Assembly (NCBI GenBank): GCA_903885605.1
Contig: CAISJD010000158.1
Location: forward strand, 1-64,000
Length of the DNA: 64,000 bases
Source: an uncultured Chthonomonas sp.
GTDB lineage: Bacteria; Armatimonadota; Chthonomonadetes; Chthonomonadales; CAJBBX01
Direction of reading: 5' to 3'
A program made the position numbers and the translations under genes. Shown here piece after piece: positions 8,745 to 16,704 of the stretch. Positions within the stretch are counted from its first letter, which is position 1. Each line of letters begins with the position of its first letter. A model generated the notes under the pieces. That model saw nothing but the letters and a program-made list of their open reading frames with translations. It ran no database searches and was not told where the DNA came from.

Positions 8745-10505
8745 CTACTGGCGCGGGAAGCGGACCGTGGCCTCGATGCCGTTCCGGCTACTCATCTCGA
8801 AGGAGCCCCCAAGCCCTCCACGGACGAGGTCGTTCACGATCCGCAGCCCCAGGCGGTCGTTCGCCGCGGGGTTGAAGCCCTCCGGCAGCGGCCTCCCGTC
8901 GTTCGTCACGCGAATCTCGATGCGGCCGTCGGCGTCGTCAAGGTCGACGTGCACCTTGCCCTGGGTCCGCTCCTTGAAGCCGTGTTCGACGGCATTCTGC
9001 ACGAGCTCGTTCAGCACCAGGGCCACCGAGGTAGCCTGCGCCAGCGGCAACCAGACCTCCGGCCCGGAGACCTGCATCTGGATGCTCGTGTTCGGCTGAA
9101 CCACGCTCTGCTTGGTCGCCGTCAGGATCTGCTCCGCAAGGCGGTTGACGCAGACGCTCTCCAGGTCATCTCGCAGCAGTAGTTCGTGGACGGCCGCGAT
9201 GGCCAGGATGCGGTTCAGCGTGTCCGTCATGGCGTCTTCCACCGTGATGTACTTGCTGAACTTCGCCTGCAGTCGCACCAGCCCCACGATCTGCTGGAGG
9301 TTGTTTTTCACCCGGTGGTGCATCTCGCGGACGACGGCGGACTTCATCATGAACTTGGCTGCCACGATGGCCAGCGCCGCCTGCGCCCCCAGCGATCGGA
9401 GTATCGAGATCTCTTCCGGGGTGAACTCGTGGACCGCCTCGGTGTAGCAGTTCAGGACACCGATGATATCGCCCTTGTAGGTCAGCGGCACCGCTGCCAT
9501 GGAGCAGAGCCCCGCCCGCTCCGCGATGTCCGGGAACCGGTACTCCGGGTGGGTCCGCACGTCGCGGACCATCACCACCGTGCCCGTCTCCACGGCCTGG
9601 CCCGAGATGCTCTCACCGATGCGCACCCGCGGCTTGTTGGTGTACTCCAGGCTGCTGCTCTGCGTCGCTTTGATCTCCAGTTCGCCGGTGGACTTGTCCG
9701 CCAGCATCACGGTGCAGACCTTGTAGTTCATGGTCCGAGCCGTCATGTCCACGAGCGACTGGAGCATCTCATCGACGTAGACATTCTCGGTGACGGTCTT
9801 GCTCACCTCGGAGAGGTTGCGAAGGTGGGCGGCCGTGGTCTCCAGCCGCCGCGTGCGCCGGGCCTTGTCGATGGCGCCCGCCACCTGGTTTGCGATACCG
9901 GAGAGCATTCGGACCTGGATCCGGCTGTACTCGTGCGGCTTTCGGGTCCGCACGTTCACGACGCCGATCAGCTCGTTGCGCGAGACGAGCGGGACCGAGA
10001 GGATGCTCTCATACTCCTCCTCGCGGATCTCCGGGAAGTAGCGGAAACGGTGGTCGCGCGTGGCGTTCCGCGAGATGGCCACATAGCGCCGCTCACGCGC
10101 CACCCAGCCTGTGATGCCCTCGCCCAGCTTCAGCCGGATGCGCCGCACCATGGACTGCCCCGTCTCGTCGGCCGCGCGGAGTACGAGGTCGTCGTTGGCG
10201 CGGTCGTAGAGGTAGACCTGGCAGCTGTCAGTCTCGGTGACCTGGATGGCGATATCGGCCGTGACCTTGAGGATCTCCTCGAGGTCGAACGCCGAGCCGG
10301 TGGCTTCACCCACGCGCCGGAGGGCGTCGGCCTCGGCCTCGCGCTCCTCGATCTCGGCCTGCATCACCTCAATGAGCGCCATGGCCTCGGACATCTGCCG
10401 GTCGCGCTCCTCCAGGGCGGCTCGGAGCTTGCCGGGATCGGTCTCCGAGCGCCATGAGGTGCGCGGCGAGAGGCGCAGGCGGTGCGGTCGCGGTGTATGG
10501 GCCAC
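8745..10505 (-). CDS. GAF-GAF sensor histidine kinase (HisKA_2 type)
   Basis: 586 aa soluble kinase. After a short coiled coil (about 25-65) come two GAF domains (about 70-205 and 230-375), then a HisKA_2 dimerisation/phosphoacceptor helix with EMHHRVKNNLQQI near residue 397 (first His after Glu-Met the likely phosphosite), then an HATPase_c domain (N box ELVQNAVEHGF, G box DRLGLRIVNDLV). No membrane span, so it senses a cytoplasmic ligand. It starts at GTG 12 nt after the ANTAR regulator gene; kinases of this type commonly pair with ANTAR regulators, as in EutW/EutV. Confidence 0.92.
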   Translation of the reverse strand: MAHTPRPHRLRLSPRTSWRSETDPGKLRAALEERDRQMSEAMALIEVMQAEIEEREAEADALRRVGEATGSAFDLEEILKVTADIAIQVTETDSCQVYLYDRANDDLVLRAADETGQSMVRRIRLKLGEGITGWVARERRYVAISRNATRDHRFRYFPEIREEEYESILSVPLVSRNELIGVVNVRTRKPHEYSRIQVRMLSGIANQVAGAIDKARRTRRLETTAAHLRNLSEVSKTVTENVYVDEMLQSLVDMTARTMNYKVCTVMLADKSTGELEIKATQSSSLEYTNKPRVRIGESISGQAVETGTVVMVRDVRTHPEYRFPDIAERAGLCSMAAVPLTYKGDIIGVLNCYTEAVHEFTPEEISILRSLGAQAALAIVAAKFMMKSAVVREMHHRVKNNLQQIVGLVRLQAKFSKYITVEDAMTDTLNRILAIAAVHELLLRDDLESVCVNRLAEQILTATKQSVVQPNTSIQMQVSGPEVWLPLAQATSVALVLNELVQNAVEHGFKERTQGKVHVDLDDADGRIEIRVTNDGRPLPEGFNPAANDRLGLRIVNDLVRGGLGGSFEMSSRNGIEATVRFPRQ

Positions 10506-10517
10506 AGGCGTGCCCTG

Positions 10518-11114
10518 CTAGACGTTATGCGCGATGATGATAGCCTCGGCTATCTCGCGCATCGTCTTGCGGGTGTTCATGCTCTGGAGTTGGATGCGCC
10601 GGAACGCCTCCTGCTCCTTCAGCCCGTACTGGTCCATGAGGATGCCCTTGGCCCGGTCCACGACCTTGCGGGTCTCCAGCCGATCCTCCAGGTCCCGCGC
10701 TTCCTTGCTCAGCGCCTGGTGCTCGTTCCACCGCGACAGGGTCAACTCGATGGCGGGCACGAGGTCGGCTTCCTTGTAGGGCTTCACTAGGTAGCAGTAG
10801 ACGCCGGCGTCCTTGGCTCGGTTCACCAGGTCGATCTGGCTATAGGCCGTCAGGAGGAGCACCGGAGCGATCTTCTCCTCGCCGATGGCCTTGGCAGCTT
10901 CCAGTCCGTCCATGGCCGGCATCTTGATATCCATGATGACGACGTCGGGGTCCAGGGTGCGGGCCAATTCCAGGGCGCGGACGCCGTCGCCGGCCTCGCC
11001 CACGATGTCGTAGCCTGCATCCTCAAGCATCCTCTTCAGGTCCATGAGGATGATCGGCTCGTCATCGGCTATCAGTACGCGGGTTCGCGGTGTCGTGCTG
11101 GTGCCTTCAATCAC
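10518..11114 (-). CDS. Response regulator with ANTAR RNA-binding domain
   Basis: 198 aa. An N-terminal receiver domain (VLIADDEP with the acidic pair, VIMDIKMP with the phospho-Asp, LLTAY, and the Lys in LVKPY) is followed by a C-terminal ANTAR three-helix domain (VVDRAKGILMDQYGLKEQEAFRRIQ, about 140-195). ANTAR regulators act by antitermination, binding paired hairpins in nascent mRNA leaders. The GTG at 11114, behind AGGA, replaces the listed 254-aa start, whose first 56 residues are low-complexity. It is cotranscribed with the downstream kinase. Its RNA targets are not evident in this window. Confidence 0.92.
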   Translation of the reverse strand: MIEGTSTTPRTRVLIADDEPIILMDLKRMLEDAGYDIVGEAGDGVRALELARTLDPDVVIMDIKMPAMDGLEAAKAIGEEKIAPVLLLTAYSQIDLVNRAKDAGVYCYLVKPYKEADLVPAIELTLSRWNEHQALSKEARDLEDRLETRKVVDRAKGILMDQYGLKEQEAFRRIQLQSMNTRKTMREIAEAIIIAHNV

Positions 11115-11382
11115 TGGCGGTGGTCCTTTCCTGGGTGAGTTCACCCGATTGGAGGGCCGTGGTGCGGAAGTGGTGGAAAGCAACTTGAGCGGATTCGCAA
11201 GAACGGCGACTGCGGGCAGGCAGACAGACGGGGCCGCACCGTGGCGGTATGGCAGCGGGATCGGCGTTGACCCAGCGCACAATGGGCGCCCGGAGCGTCG
11301 GATGCGCTCACAGGCCGTGGGTGTATTATGTGTTCATGAGAGGCGCAATGTCAAACCCAATGCCCCTTCGGGGCGCCGTAAG

Positions 11383-12315
11383 TTGAGCGAGACACCAACG
11401 CATGGGGCGCCCGCCGCCCCGGCGCCCAGCCCAACATGGGCCGCGGCCGCCGCCACGGGCCTGCTCTATCTCGTCTTGTGGCAGGTGGCGCCGAGGATTC
11501 GCTGGGAGAGCCACGTTCCCACGGTGATCTCCACGCTGGGTTCCGTGACGCTTGCGCTGCTCTTCGGCGCCTATCTGGCCCGCTCGGCGTCGTCGGCCCG
11601 CGTAGCCCTCTGGCTCACCGGTGTGGCGACCCTCTGCGCCGTGCCCCTGCGGTTGGGAGCGGCCTTCGGCGCCATGCCGCAGCCGTGGCGGCTCATGGCG
11701 GGCGTGCCGGGGCTGCCGGACCTCTGTGTGGTGGCCCTGGCCGCCGGGCTGGGCGTGCAGCTCTCGAGGCTGCTGCGTGCGCCGAACCTGATCCTCCCTG
11801 TGGCGGTCGTCCTGGCCCTGACCGACATCTGGACCGTGATGCTCAACGGCCCCGTACAGCGGATCATGCAGAGCCAGACCGAGGCCGCGCAGCGCGTTAC
11901 GGCCGCCATGATGGTCGGCCTGCCGCCCAAGGAGCTCCAGACCGGCGCCGCACCCATGGCCGGAGCCGGGTTCGCGGACTTCCTCTTTGTGGCCTTCTTC
12001 GTGGCCTGCATCACGCGGTTCGCCCCGGCGGACGCCCTCTTCCGCTCAACCGTGAAGTGGGTTGTGGGGGTCCTGTCCCTCTACGTGCTGGTCGTCATGT
12101 TCAGCGGCCTGGCTCTGCCGGCACTGGTGCCCATCGCGGTAACGGTCATCGTCCTGCACCGGCGCCTCTTCACCTACACGCGCGCCGAGCTCTTCGCCAT
12201 GATCTACGCACTGCTGCTGTTGGCCGCCGTGATCGGGGGGATGTGGATGCTGTCGCGGCCCGGACCTGCGGCGCCGCGGCCGGCAGGGGAGCGAACCGGG
12301 GCGACTACGGGCTGA
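11383..12315 (+). CDS. Multi-pass membrane protein with presenilin/SPP-like aspartyl protease signatures
   Basis: About 310 aa with roughly nine hydrophobic segments. Three features line up, in order and spacing, with the A22 (presenilin/signal peptide peptidase) family: an Asp inside a membrane helix followed by a Gly-Pro turn (LALTDIWTVMLNGPVQR, Asp148), a second Asp in a hydrophobic context about 51 residues later (GAGFADFLFVAFF, Asp199; GxGD is degenerate), and a PAL motif (LALPALVPIAV, about 244-249). Known members cleave peptide bonds inside the membrane. The start is uncertain: TTG 11383 is my choice; the listed 11044 start overlaps the divergent regulator gene. Its 3' end overlaps the kinase gene's end by 11 nt. 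Confidence 0.6.
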   Translation: MSETPTHGAPAAPAPSPTWAAAAATGLLYLVLWQVAPRIRWESHVPTVISTLGSVTLALLFGAYLARSASSARVALWLTGVATLCAVPLRLGAAFGAMPQPWRLMAGVPGLPDLCVVALAAGLGVQLSRLLRAPNLILPVAVVLALTDIWTVMLNGPVQRIMQSQTEAAQRVTAAMMVGLPPKELQTGAAPMAGAGFADFLFVAFFVACITRFAPADALFRSTVKWVVGVLSLYVLVVMFSGLALPALVPIAVTVIVLHRRLFTYTRAELFAMIYALLLLAAVIGGMWMLSRPGPAAPRPAGERTGATTG

Positions 12316-14086
12316 ACGACGGCTCCGGCTGGTGGGAGTTAAGCCTCTCCTGCGCCGTCAGTGCCGGGGGCGTGCCCGGTGCGGCGGCCACGGCGCGTTG
12401 CCAGTGGTTGCGGGCTTCGGTCAGCGCTCCGCCCTGAAGGCACTGGTCGCCGGCCGATAGCTCCTGTTGCGCCGTGGCGGCGCGCGCCTCGAACACCGAC
12501 ATGTCGCCGGGCGCCATCGGGTCAGCCGCGCCCGATGCGCCGCCGTCGCCGCCGAGCCCTTCGGCGCCAAGATCGCCCAGCGCCTGCCGGGCCATCTGCA
12601 GGTTGTACCGGATGTCCTCGCGTAGCTTGTCGGCCGTGGCATCGCCGGCCGGCACGGCGCTGATCTGCGTCTCCGCCTCACGGAAGTACTGCGCCGCAGT
12701 GGTGGCGTCGCGCAGTTGAAGGGCCCTCAGTCCTGCCCGGTTCTGCAGGTCTGCCAGACCTACCCTCGCAGCCACCGAGGTCGGGCCAGTCGGTGATGCG
12801 CGAAGCGCCGATCGGTACGCGGTCTCGGCGCTCTCCAGATCACCCGCCTCGAAGGCCCGGTTTCCCGCGGTCAGCGCCTGGTTGGCTGCCATCTGGGCGC
12901 CGGCGCTCTGCTGCTGTTCCCACGCCTTCAGGAAGAGCAGCACCATCCCGACCACGGCCCCGGCCACGAGCACCGTGATCAGGAAGCCGTTCCAGAACGT
13001 CCGCACGCCGACGGGCATAGGGCGCCGGGCTCGCGTGGGCAGGGGAGGGGGCGCCGTCATGGTTGGAGCCATCGTGGTGATGCCCGGCCCGGCGGGAGGC
13101 GGTCCCGGATGCGGGGCGTAGCCTGTGTGCGTGTACCCGGTCGAGGCGGGCTGCGGCGGCGGGCCCCACGCCGGGGCCGGTTGCGGGCTCCAGGGCGCGG
13201 GCTGCGGCGCGGCGCCGTAGGGCTGCTGCGGGAAGGACTGCGTCTGGTAGACCGGCGGCATGGCAGCCTGCGGCGCGGTCTCGGCGGCTCGAAGCGCCGT
13301 CCGCATGGCGTCGGCCGTGGGCCACCGCTGGTCCGGCGTCTTGGAGAGCGCGCGCATCACGACCTGCTCCACGGCTCCCGAGGCGCCCGTCAGCGGCGGC
13401 GGCGTGGCGTGCATGATGGCGTGGGCGATGCCGATGACGCTGTCGCCGGTGAACGGCTTCCGGCCGGCGAGCATCTCGTAGAGCACCACGCCCAGGGCGA
13501 AGACGTCGGACCGCTGGTCCACCGGCTTGCCCTCGATCTGTTCCGGCGCCATGTAGCTGGGAGTGCCGAAGACCTGGCCGTCCGACGTGAGCGACGCCTC
13601 CTCGGTGAGCCGCGCGATGCCGAAGTCGGTGAGCTTGGGGTAGCCGTCGGGCTGCAGGTGGATGTTGTCCGGCTTCACGTCCCGATGCACCACGTTGTGG
13701 CTGTGGGCATGGGAGAGCGCGGAGAGCACCTGGCAGGCGATGTCGATGGCCTCGCGCAGGGGCAGGGCGCCGCGCATCTGGAGGGCGTCGCGCAGTGTGC
13801 CGCCGTCCAGGTACTCCATGGCGATGAAGTAGCGCCCCGCATCCTCGCCGAAGTCGTAGACGGTGACGATGCAGGGGTGGGAGAGCTTCCCGGCGGCGCG
13901 CGCCTCGCGGTTGAAGCGCTCGATGCGCTCCCGCCGCGCCGCGCCCTGCAGGTTCGGCGGGATGAGCAGCTCTTTGATGGCCAGCCGCCGGCCCATGGCC
14001 ACGTCGATCGCCTCGTACACGACATCGTTGGACCGCGCGATCTCCCGCACGATCCTGTACTTGCCGGCGATCGAGTCCGTGCTCAT
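12305..14086 (-). CDS. Membrane Hanks-type serine/threonine protein kinase with altered glycine loop
   Basis: 593 aa. Kinase domain about 10-270 with the catalytic Lys38 (AIKEL), HRDVKPDN (134-141), DFG (154-156) and APE (180-182). The ATP-binding glycine loop is unusual: where GxGxxG is expected it reads EIARSNDVVYEA. A Pro/Gln/Ala-rich linker (about 275-365) leads to one transmembrane helix (about 370-392) and a ~200-residue C-terminal region with TPR-like helices (ALTAGNRAFEAGDLESAETAY), predicted outside the membrane. The ATG overlaps the kptA stop (ATGA). It is the last gene of the FHA/PP2C/vWA operon, whose phosphatase and FHA proteins are its likely partners. Confidence 0.93.
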   Translation of the reverse strand: MSTDSIAGKYRIVREIARSNDVVYEAIDVAMGRRLAIKELLIPPNLQGAARRERIERFNREARAAGKLSHPCIVTVYDFGEDAGRYFIAMEYLDGGTLRDALQMRGALPLREAIDIACQVLSALSHAHSHNVVHRDVKPDNIHLQPDGYPKLTDFGIARLTEEASLTSDGQVFGTPSYMAPEQIEGKPVDQRSDVFALGVVLYEMLAGRKPFTGDSVIGIAHAIMHATPPPLTGASGAVEQVVMRALSKTPDQRWPTADAMRTALRAAETAPQAAMPPVYQTQSFPQQPYGAAPQPAPWSPQPAPAWGPPPQPASTGYTHTGYAPHPGPPPAGPGITTMAPTMTAPPPLPTRARRPMPVGVRTFWNGFLITVLVAGAVVGMVLLFLKAWEQQQSAGAQMAANQALTAGNRAFEAGDLESAETAYRSALRASPTGPTSVAARVGLADLQNRAGLRALQLRDATTAAQYFREAETQISAVPAGDATADKLREDIRYNLQMARQALGDLGAEGLGGDGGASGAADPMAPGDMSVFEARAATAQQELSAGDQCLQGGALTEARNHWQRAVAAAPGTPPALTAQERLNSHQPEPSFSP

Positions 14087-14763
14087 TTCCGTCTTCGGCG
14101 ATGCTTGGGTGTGGCGAACTTCCTCGGGCCGAGCTGCGGCCGTCGGCTATGGTGGGCGCCCGTGTCGGATTGCGAGTCGTCATCGGTCTCGCTGTGCTGG
14201 CCTACGGGTTCGAGGAACTGCGGCGGGATCGGCTCGCTGAGCCAGATGCCCCGGCCGCGCGGGTAGAAAGCCACGCCGCCGTTGTAGGCCGCATGGGCAT
14301 CCACGCGGAAGACCCAGCCGACGACGCCGCGCCGCGTGGCGACCTCGGCGGCGCCGGATCGGCTGGTGGCCAGGTGCACATGCTGACGCCGCACGGGCTC
14401 GATGCCGGCGATCGACACCTTTGCCGCGTACTTGGGGCTCACGCCGTAGAAGAGTGAAGCCGGGGGCATGCCCGGCACCAGCGGCGCCGTCAGTTCCAGC
14501 GAATGGCCGAAGCGCGCCCGAAGCCGCCCATCCTCCAGCTCGAACCGATGCTTGGGATCGCCCCGGACGATGGCCAGCAGCTGCTCGTGGGGCGTCGGGA
14601 GTTCCGTCCTCTCCAGCGCGGCAATGATCGCCTCGCAGTCGACCCACCCGTTTTCATCCAGCGTCAGGCCCCCGCTTTCGGGCTTGTGCCGCAGCCAGAA
14701 CGCCAGCTTGCGGCGTCGGGCCGCGTAGTCCTCGTCCTCAATGTCCCAGATATTGTTTCCCAT
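14083..14763 (-). CDS. kptA: RNA 2'-phosphotransferase, Tpt1/KptA family
   Basis: 226 aa. KptA/Tpt1 enzymes move a 2'-phosphate from RNA to NAD+, giving ADP-ribose 1'',2''-cyclic phosphate; in eukaryotes this finishes tRNA splicing, while the bacterial role is unsettled. Motifs seen: LRHKPE (Arg25-His26), NGWVD, LRARFGHS (Arg82), and RRQHVHLATS (Arg125/126). The usual LYHGT reads LFYGV, so its His is Tyr here. The last ~45 residues are a polar, basic tail not usual for the family. It is coupled on both sides, TAATG to the PP2C stop and ATGA to the kinase, so it is an integral part of the signalling operon. Confidence 0.88.
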   Translation of the reverse strand: MGNNIWDIEDEDYAARRRKLAFWLRHKPESGGLTLDENGWVDCEAIIAALERTELPTPHEQLLAIVRGDPKHRFELEDGRLRARFGHSLELTAPLVPGMPPASLFYGVSPKYAAKVSIAGIEPVRRQHVHLATSRSGAAEVATRRGVVGWVFRVDAHAAYNGGVAFYPRGRGIWLSEPIPPQFLEPVGQHSETDDDSQSDTGAHHSRRPQLGPRKFATPKHRRRRK

Positions 14764-15740
14764 TAGCGAATTCCAAACAGTCCTTTCCGCGCCGGAGCCG
14801 TCTTTGCGGCTCGGGAGGCGGCTTCAGCCGGCGCGGCGTCTGCGGCCTCGGCAGGCGCCTCCAGGGGCGCAGCCGTCCGTTCCACACCCAGAATATGGGC
14901 AATCAGCACGGTCACGTTGTCGCGCCCGCCCCGGCTGCACGCCAGCTGCACGAGTTGGCGGCACGCCTCGGAGGGGCACTCGCCCGTTGCGATTGCCCGT
15001 ATCTCATCGGCCTGCACATGGCCGGTAAGCCCGTCGGAGCAGAGCACCCAGCGGTCATCCCGTCGAACCTCGGCTGCGTAGACGTCCGCCTCCACGGCGG
15101 GCTGGTTGCCGATGCACCGGGTGATGATGTTCCGGTAGGGCGAGCACTCCGCCTGCGCCTCGGTCATCTGTCCCAGGCGAATCTGCTCGCCCACCCAGGA
15201 GTGGTCCTCGGTCACCTGCTGCACGGATCCCTCCCGCAACAGGTACGCGCGGCTGTCGCCGATCTGCGTCACGAAGGCCTGGCCGTTCACCAGCGTCAGC
15301 GCGGTGAGGGTCGTGCCCATGCCCGCTCGAGCCTGAACCGCCGTGGAGGCCCCAAAGACCTGGGCGTTGGCCTCCGCTGCCGCCGCCTTCAGCGCGGCTT
15401 CGAGTTCCGTCTCGGCCGAGCCGTAGTAGGAGGCCAGGAAGGTCTTGATAGCCATCTCGCTGGCGATCTGCCCGGCTGCGTGCCCTCCCATGCCGTCCGC
15501 TACGATGTAGACGCAGCCCCGGGCGGCCAGCAGGTCGGGCCGCTCAGGTTCATAGTACTCTGCCTTGTCTTCGTTGTTCTCGCGGATGCATCCCAGGTCT
15601 GTCTTCACGCCCACGCGCACGGTGACGCTGCAGGTCGGCGGACCGGCCTCGATGGCGGGGTAGCCGCGGACCAGCTCCGAGCGGTCGAACTTTGCGGTGA
15701 TCTCGTCGTCGCACCGGGTCTCGCCGGGCGCGTAGGTCAT
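14763..15740 (-). CDS. PP2C-type protein phosphatase
   Basis: 325 aa metal-dependent Ser/Thr phosphatase. A ~40-residue N-terminal extension precedes the PPM domain: GCIRENNEDKAEYY (metal Asp), VYIVADGMGGHAAG, TQIGDSRAYLLR, DGLTGHV and GGRDNVTVLI follow in family order. After about residue 285 comes an Ala/Pro-rich tail. It is the natural antagonist of the kinase two genes downstream. The ATG overlaps the stop of the double-FHA gene (ATGA). Confidence 0.95.
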   Translation of the reverse strand: MTYAPGETRCDDEITAKFDRSELVRGYPAIEAGPPTCSVTVRVGVKTDLGCIRENNEDKAEYYEPERPDLLAARGCVYIVADGMGGHAAGQIASEMAIKTFLASYYGSAETELEAALKAAAAEANAQVFGASTAVQARAGMGTTLTALTLVNGQAFVTQIGDSRAYLLREGSVQQVTEDHSWVGEQIRLGQMTEAQAECSPYRNIITRCIGNQPAVEADVYAAEVRRDDRWVLCSDGLTGHVQADEIRAIATGECPSEACRQLVQLACSRGGRDNVTVLIAHILGVERTAAPLEAPAEAADAAPAEAASRAAKTAPARKGLFGIR

Positions 15741-16687
15741 GGTTCCTGGTCCCCGTCGGCCGGGCTGGGCAGGGCGGCATCGGTCGGCTCGGCCGTCTCC
15801 GGTGCGGCGGCCCCGGTCCAGCGGAAGACGAAGGAGCGCCGGCCGATCTGCACCTCGTCGCCGTCCAGCAGCGACTCGGGCTGCATGGGCGCCAGGCGCT
15901 TGCCGTTCATCAGCGTGCCGTTCGTGCTGCCGGTGTCCGTCAGGGTGCAGCCCAACTCATCGCAGGTCACGAGCGCGTGCAGGCCCGAGACGTAGGGGTC
16001 ATTGGCCAGCGGCACGGTGCAGGTCTGGCGCCTGCCCAGGGTCGTGTCGCCACAGGGAAGCGCGATCACGAACGACGCATCGGCCGTGTCAGTCAGCGTG
16101 GCCCGCGCGTCTCCCTGGTACTCGGCTGCCGCGGGTTCGTCCGGCGCGGGCGTCGGCGCCGCTTCTGCCGCGATCCGCCCCGGGGCGCTGACGGTGAGCG
16201 ACGATGAGCCGAACCGGATGACGGAGCCGTGCCCGGCGGGCGTGGGCTGGTTGGCCGGCACGGGGGAGCCGTCGACCTGGGTGCCGTTGGTGCTCCCGAA
16301 GTCGGTCACCGTGAGGCCGCGCTCGGCCAGCGTGACCGCGGCGTGCCTGCGCGAGACCGTGGCGTCGAGCAGTAGCACGTCGCATCCCTCGCGGCCCACG
16401 GTGTTGTCGCCGGCGTGCAGCGCGAAGGCGCGCCCCGTCCGGTCATCGGTCAGGCTGCAGCCGCTCTCCTCGGCCTGCGGCTCCGCCTCTGCGCCGGGCG
16501 TCGATCCGAGCAGGAAGCCACACTCGGAGCAGTAGGTCTCCAAATGCGAGTTCATGGTCCGGCAGATCGGGCAGGCCACGGAGGCCCCCATCTGCGTCGC
16601 TCCGCCGCCCGGCAGGCCCACCGCGCCCGCCACCAGCGTGGCCTCGGCGGCCGTCGTCTGGATCGTCCTATCCTGGATGTCGCTCAT
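15737..16687 (-). CDS. Zinc-ribbon protein with two FHA domains
   Basis: 316 aa. A zinc ribbon (CPICRTMNSHLETYCSECG, about 39-57) precedes two FHA domains, each with the phosphothreonine-binding signature: GREGCDV...SRRHAAV...DFGSTNGT (about 92-165) and GRRQTCTV...SGLHALV...DTGSTNGT (about 215-290). FHA domains bind phosphothreonine peptides, so this is a likely adaptor and substrate of the operon's kinase. GGAGG lies 7 nt before the ATG. No membrane span. Confidence 0.92.
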   Translation of the reverse strand: MSDIQDRTIQTTAAEATLVAGAVGLPGGGATQMGASVACPICRTMNSHLETYCSECGFLLGSTPGAEAEPQAEESGCSLTDDRTGRAFALHAGDNTVGREGCDVLLLDATVSRRHAAVTLAERGLTVTDFGSTNGTQVDGSPVPANQPTPAGHGSVIRFGSSSLTVSAPGRIAAEAAPTPAPDEPAAAEYQGDARATLTDTADASFVIALPCGDTTLGRRQTCTVPLANDPYVSGLHALVTCDELGCTLTDTGSTNGTLMNGKRLAPMQPESLLDGDEVQIGRRSFVFRWTGAAAPETAEPTDAALPSPADGDQEP

Positions 16688-16704
16688 TCCGCTGCCTCCG
16701 CGTC

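Noticed and set aside
11044-11382. N-terminal extension of the presenilin-like protein
   Set aside because: It overlaps the divergent ANTAR regulator gene and is low-complexity with no ribosome site; the protein more likely starts at TTG 11383 or a nearby codon.
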